DNA from: Leptolyngbyaceae cyanobacterium M65_K2018_010
GTDB lineage: Bacteria; Cyanobacteriota; Cyanobacteriia; Phormidesmidales; Phormidesmidaceae
Assembly: GCA_015295885.1 (NCBI GenBank)
Contig: DVEE01000086.1
Span: 1-26,015 of the forward strand
Length of the DNA stretch: 26,015 bases
Direction: 5' to 3'
Below, one piece after another: positions 14,910 to 22,377 of this stretch (positions are counted from its first letter, which is position 1; each line of letters opens with the position of its first letter). The notes under the pieces were generated by a model. The model was not told where the DNA came from, searched no databases, and was given only the letters and a program-made list of their open reading frames with translations. A program made the position numbers and the translations under genes.

Positions 14910-16217
14910 ATGCTCAACCTCCAGCAATTCTATGATGCCTGTGACCCCACCGAACCCCTACGGGACAGGCGCTACTACATCGATTTTTCCCCGGTGCGGG
15001 GTGGCGATATTGTCCAGGAATTAGAACGAAAAATTGCTCGCCTAGCCCGGAATCGACCCACTACCCAACTGTTTACCGGCCACATTGGTTGTGGCAAGTC
15101 TACGGAACTCTTTCGCCTCAAAAATACCTTGGCTCGGCGTAACTACGAAGTAGTTTACTTTGAGTCCGATCGCGACCTGGAAATGGCCGATGTCGAGATC
15201 TCCGATATTTTACTCAGCATTGCCCACAACATTAGCGAATACCTGGAAACCATTGGCATTGTTGCCCAACCGACCTACCTGCAAAACCTGTTTCAAAACC
15301 TGAGCGAAACCCTGCGCACTCCTATGGAAATTTCCCAGGTCAGTTTTTCCGCCGGCATCGCCAGTATTACCGCCTCCGCCAAGCAAAGCCCTGACATGCG
15401 CAGTCAACTGCGGCAATATCTCGAGCCTCGGACTAAAAACATCATTACCGCGATCAATCAGGAACTGCTCGGTCCAGCGAATCAGATGCTTCAGCAGCAG
15501 GGAAAAAACCGCCTGGTCGTGATTATGGATAACCTCGATCGCATCGACAGTACTCCCCGTGCCCAGGGCCGCCTCCAGTCGGAATACCTGTTTGTGGATC
15601 GGGGTGAGCAGCTCAAACAACTCGACTGCCACCTGGTCTACACCATTCCCCTAGAGCTGATGTTTTCCAATGACTTGATTCGGCTCTCGAACCGCTTTGG
15701 CACCAACCCTCTGGTTCTACCCATGGTGCCGGTTCAGGATCGCCACGGCCACCCTAACCCGGTAGGATTATCGTTACTGCAACAAATGGTTCTGATCCGG
15801 GCCTTTCCGGACCTGAATGTCAACCAACGCCTTGACCAGGTCGAGGAAGTCTTTGATAGTCTAGCTACCCTCGATCGCCTCTGCGCGGTTAGTGGGGGGC
15901 ATATGCGCAACCTGATCCGCCTACTCGATGGTTGTCTGCGTAAACAGGATCCGCCCTTTCAACGCTCAACCCTGGAGGCGGTGATTCGCAATGAGCGCGA
16001 TAGCCTCATGGGCTTGGTGAGTGATCGAGAATGGCAACTCTTGCTCCAGGCCGTTTCCCGCCAAGATGTGCAGGGGGACGAGGACTACAATATTCTGGTC
16101 CGCAGCCTCTTTTTGTACGAATACCGGGATGCCCAGGGGCGATGGTTTGGAATTAATCCCCTCTTAGCTGAAACCGAGCGCTATCAAAGCTGGCGAACCC
16201 AGCATCTACAGCCATGA
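14910..16217 (+). CDS. P-loop NTPase of a conserved cyanobacterial pair (first gene)
   Basis: A 435-aa soluble AAA-like ATPase. After the N-terminal motif (NLQQFYDACDPTEPL and YYIDFSPVRGG) come Walker A GHIGCGKST at 57-65 and Walker B RLVVIMDNLDRI at 201-212 with D207. The C-terminal third is helical and resembles the lid/winged-helix part of STAND or AAA_16 proteins. I recall near-identical N-terminal motifs in uncharacterised ATP-binding proteins of many filamentous cyanobacteria, beside a partner like the next gene. The stop overlaps the next start by 4 bp (ATGA), implying translational coupling and equimolar synthesis. No effector domain is visible. The function is unknown; a signalling or conflict role is inference. 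Confidence 0.8.
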   Translation: MLNLQQFYDACDPTEPLRDRRYYIDFSPVRGGDIVQELERKIARLARNRPTTQLFTGHIGCGKSTELFRLKNTLARRNYEVVYFESDRDLEMADVEISDILLSIAHNISEYLETIGIVAQPTYLQNLFQNLSETLRTPMEISQVSFSAGIASITASAKQSPDMRSQLRQYLEPRTKNIITAINQELLGPANQMLQQQGKNRLVVIMDNLDRIDSTPRAQGRLQSEYLFVDRGEQLKQLDCHLVYTIPLELMFSNDLIRLSNRFGTNPLVLPMVPVQDRHGHPNPVGLSLLQQMVLIRAFPDLNVNQRLDQVEEVFDSLATLDRLCAVSGGHMRNLIRLLDGCLRKQDPPFQRSTLEAVIRNERDSLMGLVSDREWQLLLQAVSRQDVQGDEDYNILVRSLFLYEYRDAQGRWFGINPLLAETERYQSWRTQHLQP

Positions 16218-19000
16218 ATGCCCCCTCCTCTGGGGCCCAAATTATGGCTCACAACCAAGCCGCCCTGGCCGAACTCAGGCGTGCGATCAGCCTCCGTCCC
16301 AACCGGTTTTCCCTAGTCCTAGCCCGTTGCAACTATCTGCGCTTGCAGACCATTCTGGTCGATTACCTGCAGAACACTGAAGCTGTCCTGGTCGTCCCGT
16401 TGCCGACCCAGGTTAGGAATCTGCGCCACACCTTGGAGCTTGCCGTCACCCCTGCCACCCAACAGGCGGTGCTGGTGACGGGACTCGCCGCTGTTCAGGA
16501 ATTAGAAGCCCTGTTTAAAGCCACCAACCTGGGCCGGGACGAATTTCCCAAGCATTTTCCCCACCCCCTGGTGCTCTGGGTCAATGATCATATTCTCCAT
16601 CTGCTGAACCGCTACGCCCCCGACTTCAAAAGCTTCGCTAGCGCCCCCATTCACTTTGAATACCCGCCTGGGGAGCTGATTGATTCCCTCCACCAAAATG
16701 CCAATCAGCTCTTTTACACCATGCTTTCCTTGGGTGACGACAGCCCCTACCCCGATCAGACCCCTACCTACCAACCTGGCTCTCCCCTGCGCACCGAGTT
16801 GGAATTTGCCCTGGCCGATCTGGCCCAAGCCCACCAAGCCCTAGACTATGAGCTGCAGGCCAGCCTTAACTTTCTCCAGGGCCGCGATGCCCTCAGCCGC
16901 AGCGACCTTGATCTGGCTCGATTCTACTTCGACCAGAGCTTGACCTACTGGCAAGAGCAGGCTGAAAGGGATCGGTCTCAGGGTGGGCTGACTGCTCAGC
17001 CGTTGGCCCTGACCGAGCCCTCCACCCCTGGGCCCCCTGGCCATCCCCCAGCCTCCCTTGCCGATCCCTACGCCCGGATGGTCTCTCCCCCGGCTCCTTC
17101 GAACCGTCAGAAACAAGCGGTTCTCTATTTTTACCTGGGGGTGACCTGGCGCAGTTGGGCCGCGGTCCAGCGCATGGTCTACCGGCAACTGCTGACCAAG
17201 GCCCAAGACTGTTTTGCCGCCTGCCTGGATATTTTCCGCACTGATCAACAGCCTGAATTAGTGGGAAAATTCCTTCACCCCCTGGCAGAAGTGAAACAGA
17301 AGCTAGAGGATTGGTCCGGCCTGGAAGCCCTGGCCCAGGAAGGGTTAACCCTACATCGCCGCGACCCTGCCCGCCTGGCCCGCGATCACGGTTATTTAGC
17401 CGAGGTCGCTTTGGCTAGGGGGAATCTGCAACGGGCTCAGGATGAGGCGGAACGAGCCCTAGACATTCTAAAAATTGCTGATGCGGTAGAGGGCCATCGC
17501 CCCGTTGTTGATCACGATGGCCTCATGGTGGCCACCCATTACCAACGGGGTTGGTACTTCTACCTGTTAGCCCAGGTACAGATTGCCCTAGGCCAAGGTG
17601 CTACGGCCATCGACCTGCTGGCAGAAGCGCGCCGACAAACCCAGCCCCAGAAGGATCTGACCCTCTATCGGCGGATCCTGGAGATCCTACGCCAGCAGTA
17701 CTACAGCCAAAAAGACTATCGGGCCGCCTTCCAGGTCAAGCTGGAGCAACGACAGATCGATACACAGTTTAAACTACGAGCCTTTATTGGGGCTGGCCCC
17801 ATCCAACCCCATGCGGCGGCTACGGCAACGATCGCTGGAGAAGCCGATCCGGTGGTCCTGACCACCGAAATTGAGGCCTCTGGACGCCAGCAGGATGTAG
17901 AAGCCCTGAGGGCGCGGCTAGAACAACCTCGCTATCCCCTGATTACCATCCACGGGCCATCGGGGGTGGGGAAAAGTTCTATCCTCTATGGTGGCTTGAT
18001 TCCTGCCCTGGGGAAGTCTTTCCCAGAGGGGCGGGCGACCCTGCCGGTCCTGGTTAAGGGCTACCGAGACTGGTCCTATACGATTCATCAAGCTCTGACC
18101 GCTGCCCTTCAGCAAAGGCTGGATTGGGAACCAGAGCCCCTGCCCCCGGCTGATCTGAATGGCCTAGCCCTGCTCCATCGGCTGAAGACGGCTACCCAGC
18201 GGAGTTATCTGCAGATAGTGCTAATTTTTGACCAGTTTGAGGAATTTTTTGCGGATTTCCCCGAACTGAATCAGCGCTACGACTTCTACGCCTTTTTGGT
18301 CGATTGCCTGAAAACCCCCTACCTTAAGGTTGTGCTGGCCCTGCGAGAGGACTACCTGCACTACCTGTTAGAACTGGAACGGGGGTTTGATCTAGATATT
18401 CTCAACAACGATATTTTGAGTCGGGATCACCGCTACTACCTGGGCAACTTCCAGCCTGAAGATGCCAAAGCGCTAATTCGCCGCCTTACTCAAGAGGCCC
18501 ATTTCTACTTAGAAGAGGCTCTGCTAGACCAGCTAGTGGCAGATCTGGCGATCGCGCATCAGGTGCGACCGATTGAATTGCAGGTGGTTGGGGCTCAACT
18601 CCAGCGGGATGACATTGATACCCTGGCCGCCTATGAGAAACTGGGCCCTAATCCCAAGGAAACCCTAGTACAGCGTTTTCTAAACGTTGTGGTGTACGAC
18701 TGCGGCCTAGAGAATTCCCTGCTGGCCCAGGGAATTCTCTACCTGCTTACCGACGTTGATCGGGAAAAACGCCTCTATCGCCCCCAGAAAAGCCGAGAAG
18801 ATTTGGAGGAGGAATTGACCCTGCGGGGCACCCCCTATGCCGTTGACCAGCTAGAACTGGTGTTGGAAGTCCTGGTCGGTTCAGGGCTGGTGTTTTTAAT
18901 TCCCGGTATTCCCGTAGACCGGTACCAATTAGTCCATGATTACCTAATGAGCTACGTGCGCCAGAGAACAGTCCTAGACCAGTTAGGCTGGGCGCTTTAG
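16214..19000 (+). CDS. nSTAND1-like NTPase with TPR-like middle and family-specific N-terminal domain (second gene of the pair)
   Basis: A 928-aa multidomain protein. Residues about 15-190 form a domain (LILARCNYLRLQ-like LVLARCNYLRLQ, later HPLVLWVNDHILHLLNRYAPDF) that I recall in partners of the preceding ATPase. About 200-255 is helical, followed by a proline-rich linker (258-297) and a TPR-like region (about 300-530). An nSTAND1-type NTPase follows: Walker A GPSGVGKSS at 581-589 and Walker B VLIFDQFEEF with D673. The C terminus ends with a winged-helix and the motif YQLVHDYLMSYV, where nSTAND1 proteins often continue into WD40 repeats; here the protein stops. Start ATG at 16214 overlaps the upstream stop. 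The TPR part probably binds partners or ligand. The cellular role is unknown. Confidence 0.82.
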   Translation: MNAPSSGAQIMAHNQAALAELRRAISLRPNRFSLVLARCNYLRLQTILVDYLQNTEAVLVVPLPTQVRNLRHTLELAVTPATQQAVLVTGLAAVQELEALFKATNLGRDEFPKHFPHPLVLWVNDHILHLLNRYAPDFKSFASAPIHFEYPPGELIDSLHQNANQLFYTMLSLGDDSPYPDQTPTYQPGSPLRTELEFALADLAQAHQALDYELQASLNFLQGRDALSRSDLDLARFYFDQSLTYWQEQAERDRSQGGLTAQPLALTEPSTPGPPGHPPASLADPYARMVSPPAPSNRQKQAVLYFYLGVTWRSWAAVQRMVYRQLLTKAQDCFAACLDIFRTDQQPELVGKFLHPLAEVKQKLEDWSGLEALAQEGLTLHRRDPARLARDHGYLAEVALARGNLQRAQDEAERALDILKIADAVEGHRPVVDHDGLMVATHYQRGWYFYLLAQVQIALGQGATAIDLLAEARRQTQPQKDLTLYRRILEILRQQYYSQKDYRAAFQVKLEQRQIDTQFKLRAFIGAGPIQPHAAATATIAGEADPVVLTTEIEASGRQQDVEALRARLEQPRYPLITIHGPSGVGKSSILYGGLIPALGKSFPEGRATLPVLVKGYRDWSYTIHQALTAALQQRLDWEPEPLPPADLNGLALLHRLKTATQRSYLQIVLIFDQFEEFFADFPELNQRYDFYAFLVDCLKTPYLKVVLALREDYLHYLLELERGFDLDILNNDILSRDHRYYLGNFQPEDAKALIRRLTQEAHFYLEEALLDQLVADLAIAHQVRPIELQVVGAQLQRDDIDTLAAYEKLGPNPKETLVQRFLNVVVYDCGLENSLLAQGILYLLTDVDREKRLYRPQKSREDLEEELTLRGTPYAVDQLELVLEVLVGSGLVFLIPGIPVDRYQLVHDYLMSYVRQRTVLDQLGWAL

Positions 19001-19054
19001 GGGATGACCTGGTCTCTGGCGGAAGCGCAGGAAGGTTATGCTAGCGGGAAAAAC

Positions 19055-19606
19055 TCAGGCAACCGCTGCCGGTAAATCAATATAGCCCAGGGCGGCCAGC
19101 TTGCTCAGCACCTTGGCTACACTTTCCTCCAGGGTTTCCTGGTCGGTGCGGCAATGGACCTCAGGGTTCAAGGGCGCTTCGTAGGGATCATCGATGCCGG
19201 TAAATTGCTTAATTTCCCCAGCCCTAGCCTTTTTGTACAGCCCTTTAACGTCCCGACTCTCGCACACAGCGAGGGGGGCATCGACATAGACTTCCACAAA
19301 GTCATCGATCCGCTCGCGCACCTCGTCCCGCACCTCACGGTAGGGAGAAATGGCCGATACCAGCACAATCACCCCGTTACGGGTTAACAGGTGCGATACA
19401 AAACCAATCCGGCGAATATTTTCATCCCGGTCTTCCCGGCTAAACCCTAGGCCCTTGGTTAAATTTGTGCGGACAATGTCGCCATCCAAAACCTCTAGGG
19501 CATAACCCTGTTCCCGCAGTTTAGCTTCTAAGGCTCTGGCAATGGTTGATTTGCCGGCCCCACTCAGGCCAGTCAACCAGATGGTCACGCCACGCTGTCT
19601 AGTCAC
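19055..19606 (-). CDS. cysC: Adenylylsulfate kinase (APS kinase)
   Basis: A 183-aa cytosolic kinase that phosphorylates adenosine 5'-phosphosulfate to PAPS, the sulfate form reduced or transferred in assimilation. The P-loop is GLSGAGKS at 13-20. The APS-binding motif DGDIVRTNL, the LGFSREDRDENIRR block and the late segment KARAGEIKQFTGIDDPYE are all intact. Length is that of a single-domain CysC. The start is a GTG at 19606 preceded at about 10 bp by AAGGAG; the protein then opens MTRQRGVTIWLTG as in relatives. Downstream on the same strand the neighbour is the convergent NTPase pair; upstream lies the chelatase gene, whose siroheme product serves sulfite reductase. Confidence 0.95.
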   Translation of the reverse strand: MTRQRGVTIWLTGLSGAGKSTIARALEAKLREQGYALEVLDGDIVRTNLTKGLGFSREDRDENIRRIGFVSHLLTRNGVIVLVSAISPYREVRDEVRERIDDFVEVYVDAPLAVCESRDVKGLYKKARAGEIKQFTGIDDPYEAPLNPEVHCRTDQETLEESVAKVLSKLAALGYIDLPAAVA

Positions 19607-19924
19607 TACCCAACCACTCCTTACTGTGTCTAATCTGCCTAACTAGGCAAAGTCTGGGGCCAACTGGGCAATAGCTCAGCCGGCAATCCGCAATCGCTAA
19701 TCCCTAGGGGAGAAGTTGCGGCTCCCAAGGACTCCCATCAGAGTATCGCTAAATGGGGCTAGGTCAAAGTACCGGGTTCGGGTTGTTTGGGTTTGCAAAG
19801 GGCAAGCTGTGCTGGATTAGGAGTCAATTCGAGGGTTCGGTATTCCTCGCGGCATCTCCCCTGATTTAGTGCAAGCGTATCAGTCTCGTGCCGTGCCTCT
19901 GGATAGCCCCATGGATCATGCAGG
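19607..19924. other. Intergenic region between cbiX and cysC
   Basis: About 318 bp. It carries the cysC Shine-Dalgarno AAGGAG (near 19617-19622) and otherwise no recognisable gene, RNA or strong repeat. Reverse-strand frames crossing it merge into the His-rich end of cbiX and do not look like genes. Confidence 0.4.
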
Positions 19925-20974
19925 CTAGGGCACCTGCCAAGCTCGCTGATGGTAGTCTTCGGGTTTTGGGAACAGGTCCACTGGATCCCCATGATGGTGG
20001 TGATCATGGGAATGGTGGTCATGGCCATGGGGATGGTCGTGGGTATGACTGTGAGAATGAACGGGATCGTGAGCATGGCCATGACTTGGGCCGGCTGCCA
20101 GCCGAAACTTACACATTTCACAGTTCATCTGCACCTGGCCAAGGTGAGTTTCCACCTCCCGATCGCGCAGAATCTGCATCAGCCGGCTATGGTGGCCCAT
20201 CTCGGGCAGGTAGGCCACCGCCACGCTGGGGTGGGCGGCCTGCTGCTGGCGGGTAATGTCAATAATTTTTTTGACTAGCACCCCGGTAAACAAAAAGTAG
20301 GGCAAGACAATAATCCGCTTAGGGTCGTACAGGCGGGCGCGACGAAAGCCCTCTTCCAGGCGGGGATGGGTAATGCCGATAAAGCAAATCTCTACGGTTT
20401 TATAACGGCTGCCCTCCCAGAGAATACGGGCCAATTTATAAACATCGCCATTGGCATCGGGGTCGCTGGCCCCCCGACCAACAAACAGCAGTACGGTGTC
20501 TTCCCGGGCAATGCCGTGGGGGTTGAACTGGGGGTTGTCCAGGATTTCCAGGCGTTCTTGCCAGAGGCGAATGATCTCTGGGGTAATGCCAAAGTGGCGC
20601 CCATAGTGAAAGCGTACCTGGGGATGGCGCTGACGGGCCCGATCCAACGCTTGGGTGACATCAAATTTGTTGTGGCGAGCCGCAAACAGCAACACTGGCA
20701 GCACCGAAATATCCGTAAAACCCCGCTCCACGCACCGATCCACCCCCTCCTGAATGGTCGGTTCGCTCAACTCTAAAAAACAAGGAATCACCGGGCGACT
20801 GGTATCCAGGGCTTGGTAGGTGGCGGCAAACTCTAACAGGCGATCGCGCCCTTCGGTATCCCGGCTGCCATGCCCTACCAGCAGCAGGGGGCGCCGGCTG
20901 GGCAAGGGATCCCAGGGGTCCAGGGGAGCTGGGGCAAAGTCCTCGGGGATGGTGATAATCGGGGCAGTGGCCAT
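19925..20974 (-). CDS. cbiX: Sirohydrochlorin chelatase CbiX/SirB with MxCxxC and His-rich tail
   Basis: A 349-aa class II chelatase inserting Co (CbiX, cobalamin route) or Fe (SirB, siroheme) into sirohydrochlorin. The N-terminal half has the active-site histidine H35 in LLLVGHGSRD, and the second half repeats the fold from about 170 (VLLFVGRGASD), the long-type two-domain architecture. MNCEMCKF at 283-290 provides the MxCxxC motif, which binds an iron-sulfur cluster in Bacillus CbiX. Residues about 297-333 are a histidine-rich stretch, probably metal storage or delivery. The ATG at 20974 is chosen (MATAPIITIPED); the upstream TTG at 21007 adds a hydrophobic stretch. The adjacent cysC favours a link to sulfur assimilation; the distant adenosyltransferase allows cobalamin. 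Confidence 0.9.
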   Translation of the reverse strand: MATAPIITIPEDFAPAPLDPWDPLPSRRPLLLVGHGSRDTEGRDRLLEFAATYQALDTSRPVIPCFLELSEPTIQEGVDRCVERGFTDISVLPVLLFAARHNKFDVTQALDRARQRHPQVRFHYGRHFGITPEIIRLWQERLEILDNPQFNPHGIAREDTVLLFVGRGASDPDANGDVYKLARILWEGSRYKTVEICFIGITHPRLEEGFRRARLYDPKRIIVLPYFLFTGVLVKKIIDITRQQQAAHPSVAVAYLPEMGHHSRLMQILRDREVETHLGQVQMNCEMCKFRLAAGPSHGHAHDPVHSHSHTHDHPHGHDHHSHDHHHHGDPVDLFPKPEDYHQRAWQVP

Positions 20975-21163
20975 GGCAACGATAACCAACAAAGGCAACA
21001 ACAGCAAGCGTCACAGGGACTTCCCTAGCCTAACCCCTTGCCCCTATCCATCGATGGCGCGGCCCGGCCTAGGGAAGAAAAAATCGCAGCAGAATAAAAA
21101 ACAAACTGTCTGGTCATCTTAGCCCAGTGATCTCCGCAGAGCTATCCTGGGGGTAGGCATTGG

Positions 21164-21958
21164 CTAAATTGCCCCTGGAAAATGCTCAATCTGGGCATAG
21201 CCACTAAACACCAGCTGCTGCCCCTGGGTTTCCAACCGGTTAATCCGCAAAATTACGCCGTCCAGGTTAAAGCGTTCTAAATCCACCATGCGGTTGAGTA
21301 CCGAGGCCAACCCCTCGGTCAAACGAGCCGAGAGAGACCTAACCGAGTCGGGAATCCCCTCCGTCAAAAACTCTGGTTGGGCAAAAATAATCCGCCGTCG
21401 TTTTTCTACCGCAATTTGGGCGGTCAACTGCAGGGGCACATCCTGGCGATTGGGTAAATCGGTCTTGGCGGTGATGAGCACCTGCTGTTGGGGTTGCAGA
21501 GTAATGGATACATCCCGAAAGGTAACTGGCTCCCCTCCAGAGAGGTTGATTAGGGCCTCATCGGTAACGCCCTCCAGATGTTGTCGCACCAGCGGGGCCT
21601 GAAAAGCCCGATTAATGGCCGCTTCGGTCAGCACCACCTGGGCGATTGCCTGGGTGGGTTGGCGCAGGCGAATTTTGCCCCGCAGGGCCGCGGCCATGTC
21701 AATGGCCACCGCATCGGTTTCAAACATCATTTCGGCGGTTTCAAATTCCTGCCGGATGACCAGCCCCCGCCCCTCCATGCGAAAACTGTCTACCGTACCC
21801 TGCAGCAACTTGCTGGGGGGCGAGCAGCGCACCTCCACCTGGATAAAATCGCTGCGGCTAAACAGATGGCGCAGCGACTGGGTGACCACGGAGTTGATCA
21901 TCCGTTCGCCAAAGTCTTGGGTGGTCTTTGACTGCATTCCCGTAGAGCTGCCGAACAT
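21164..21958 (-). CDS. DUF2993 family (LmeA-like) protein
   Basis: A 264-aa member of DUF2993, widespread in cyanobacteria and actinobacteria; mycobacterial LmeA binds phospholipid and acts in the cell envelope. Family landmarks are the SKLLQGTVDSFRMEGRGLVI region (about 47-70), the LTEAAINRAFQAPLVRQHL segment (about 110-130) and the C-terminal block VILRINRLETQGQQLVFSGYA. No classical signal peptide or helix is visible from the chosen start, so the location is uncertain. I chose the ATG at 21958 over a start at 21997 because it matches the family's short N terminus; the ribosome site is weak. The gene is transcribed away from metG and toward cbiX, 189 bp upstream of the latter. Confidence 0.8.
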   Translation of the reverse strand: MFGSSTGMQSKTTQDFGERMINSVVTQSLRHLFSRSDFIQVEVRCSPPSKLLQGTVDSFRMEGRGLVIRQEFETAEMMFETDAVAIDMAAALRGKIRLRQPTQAIAQVVLTEAAINRAFQAPLVRQHLEGVTDEALINLSGGEPVTFRDVSITLQPQQQVLITAKTDLPNRQDVPLQLTAQIAVEKRRRIIFAQPEFLTEGIPDSVRSLSARLTEGLASVLNRMVDLERFNLDGVILRINRLETQGQQLVFSGYAQIEHFPGAI

Positions 21959-22377
21959 GAGATCAGTACCCGGTTGCGGTTTTTCTTGTTGTAACAAAAT
22001 ATGAAGGGCTTTGACAGTTTCATTCTAGCGGCATTGGTCAACTGTCCCTGGCTTTTCGCCCTGCAGCCTGACAATGGTTAAAATATCCAGGCTATCTCAG
22101 AGGTTTTGGCCCTGGCGCGGTAGCCTAACAGAGGGAGTGCGGCCCGGAAGGGGACTTTACCTGGGATCATGTGCCTACTGCGAGACAGCGAGGTAGATGC
22201 CTAACAGAGGGAGTGCGGCCCGGAAGGGGACTTTAACCCCAGGATCCACCGCCCCCATGGTTCGTTAAAATGACTTGTCGCTGACCGGATCCACCCTGCC
22301 GGAGCCAAGCCCGAGGGGCATGAACGACCTGGATTAGGCTTGGCCGTCATCCCGCCTTCTTGTTCCAATCGCTCTCT
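21959..22377. other. Intergenic region between DUF2993 gene and metG
   Basis: A 419-bp divergent region. It contains two perfect 37-bp direct repeats (22123-22159, 22199-22235), candidate -10 elements TAAAAT at 22079-22084 and 22266-22271 on the plus strand, and GGATCCACC twice (22242-22250, 22287-22295). No protein gene is supported. Confidence 0.6.
22123..22235. repeat. Pair of perfect 37-bp direct repeats (76-bp period)
   Basis: The unit begins GCCTAACAGAGGGAGTGCGG, ends GGGGACTTTA, and occurs without mismatch at 22123-22159 and 22199-22235, with a 39-bp spacer. Within each copy CCC-GGAA-GGG can form a small hairpin with a GNRA-type loop, extended by AGT/ACT. The spacer itself can fold (CTAC...GTAG), and CCTGGG (22160-22165) after copy 1 is complementary to CCCAGG (22238-22243) after copy 2. 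Repeat and spacer lengths would fit a two-repeat CRISPR array, but no cas genes are present; duplicated small RNA or leader elements are as likely. Confidence 0.9.

Noticed and set aside
19759..20278. Frames rich in Met, Val, Gly or Ile across the cbiX C terminus
   Set aside because: They are out-of-frame readings of the His-rich CAT/CAC codon stretch of cbiX.
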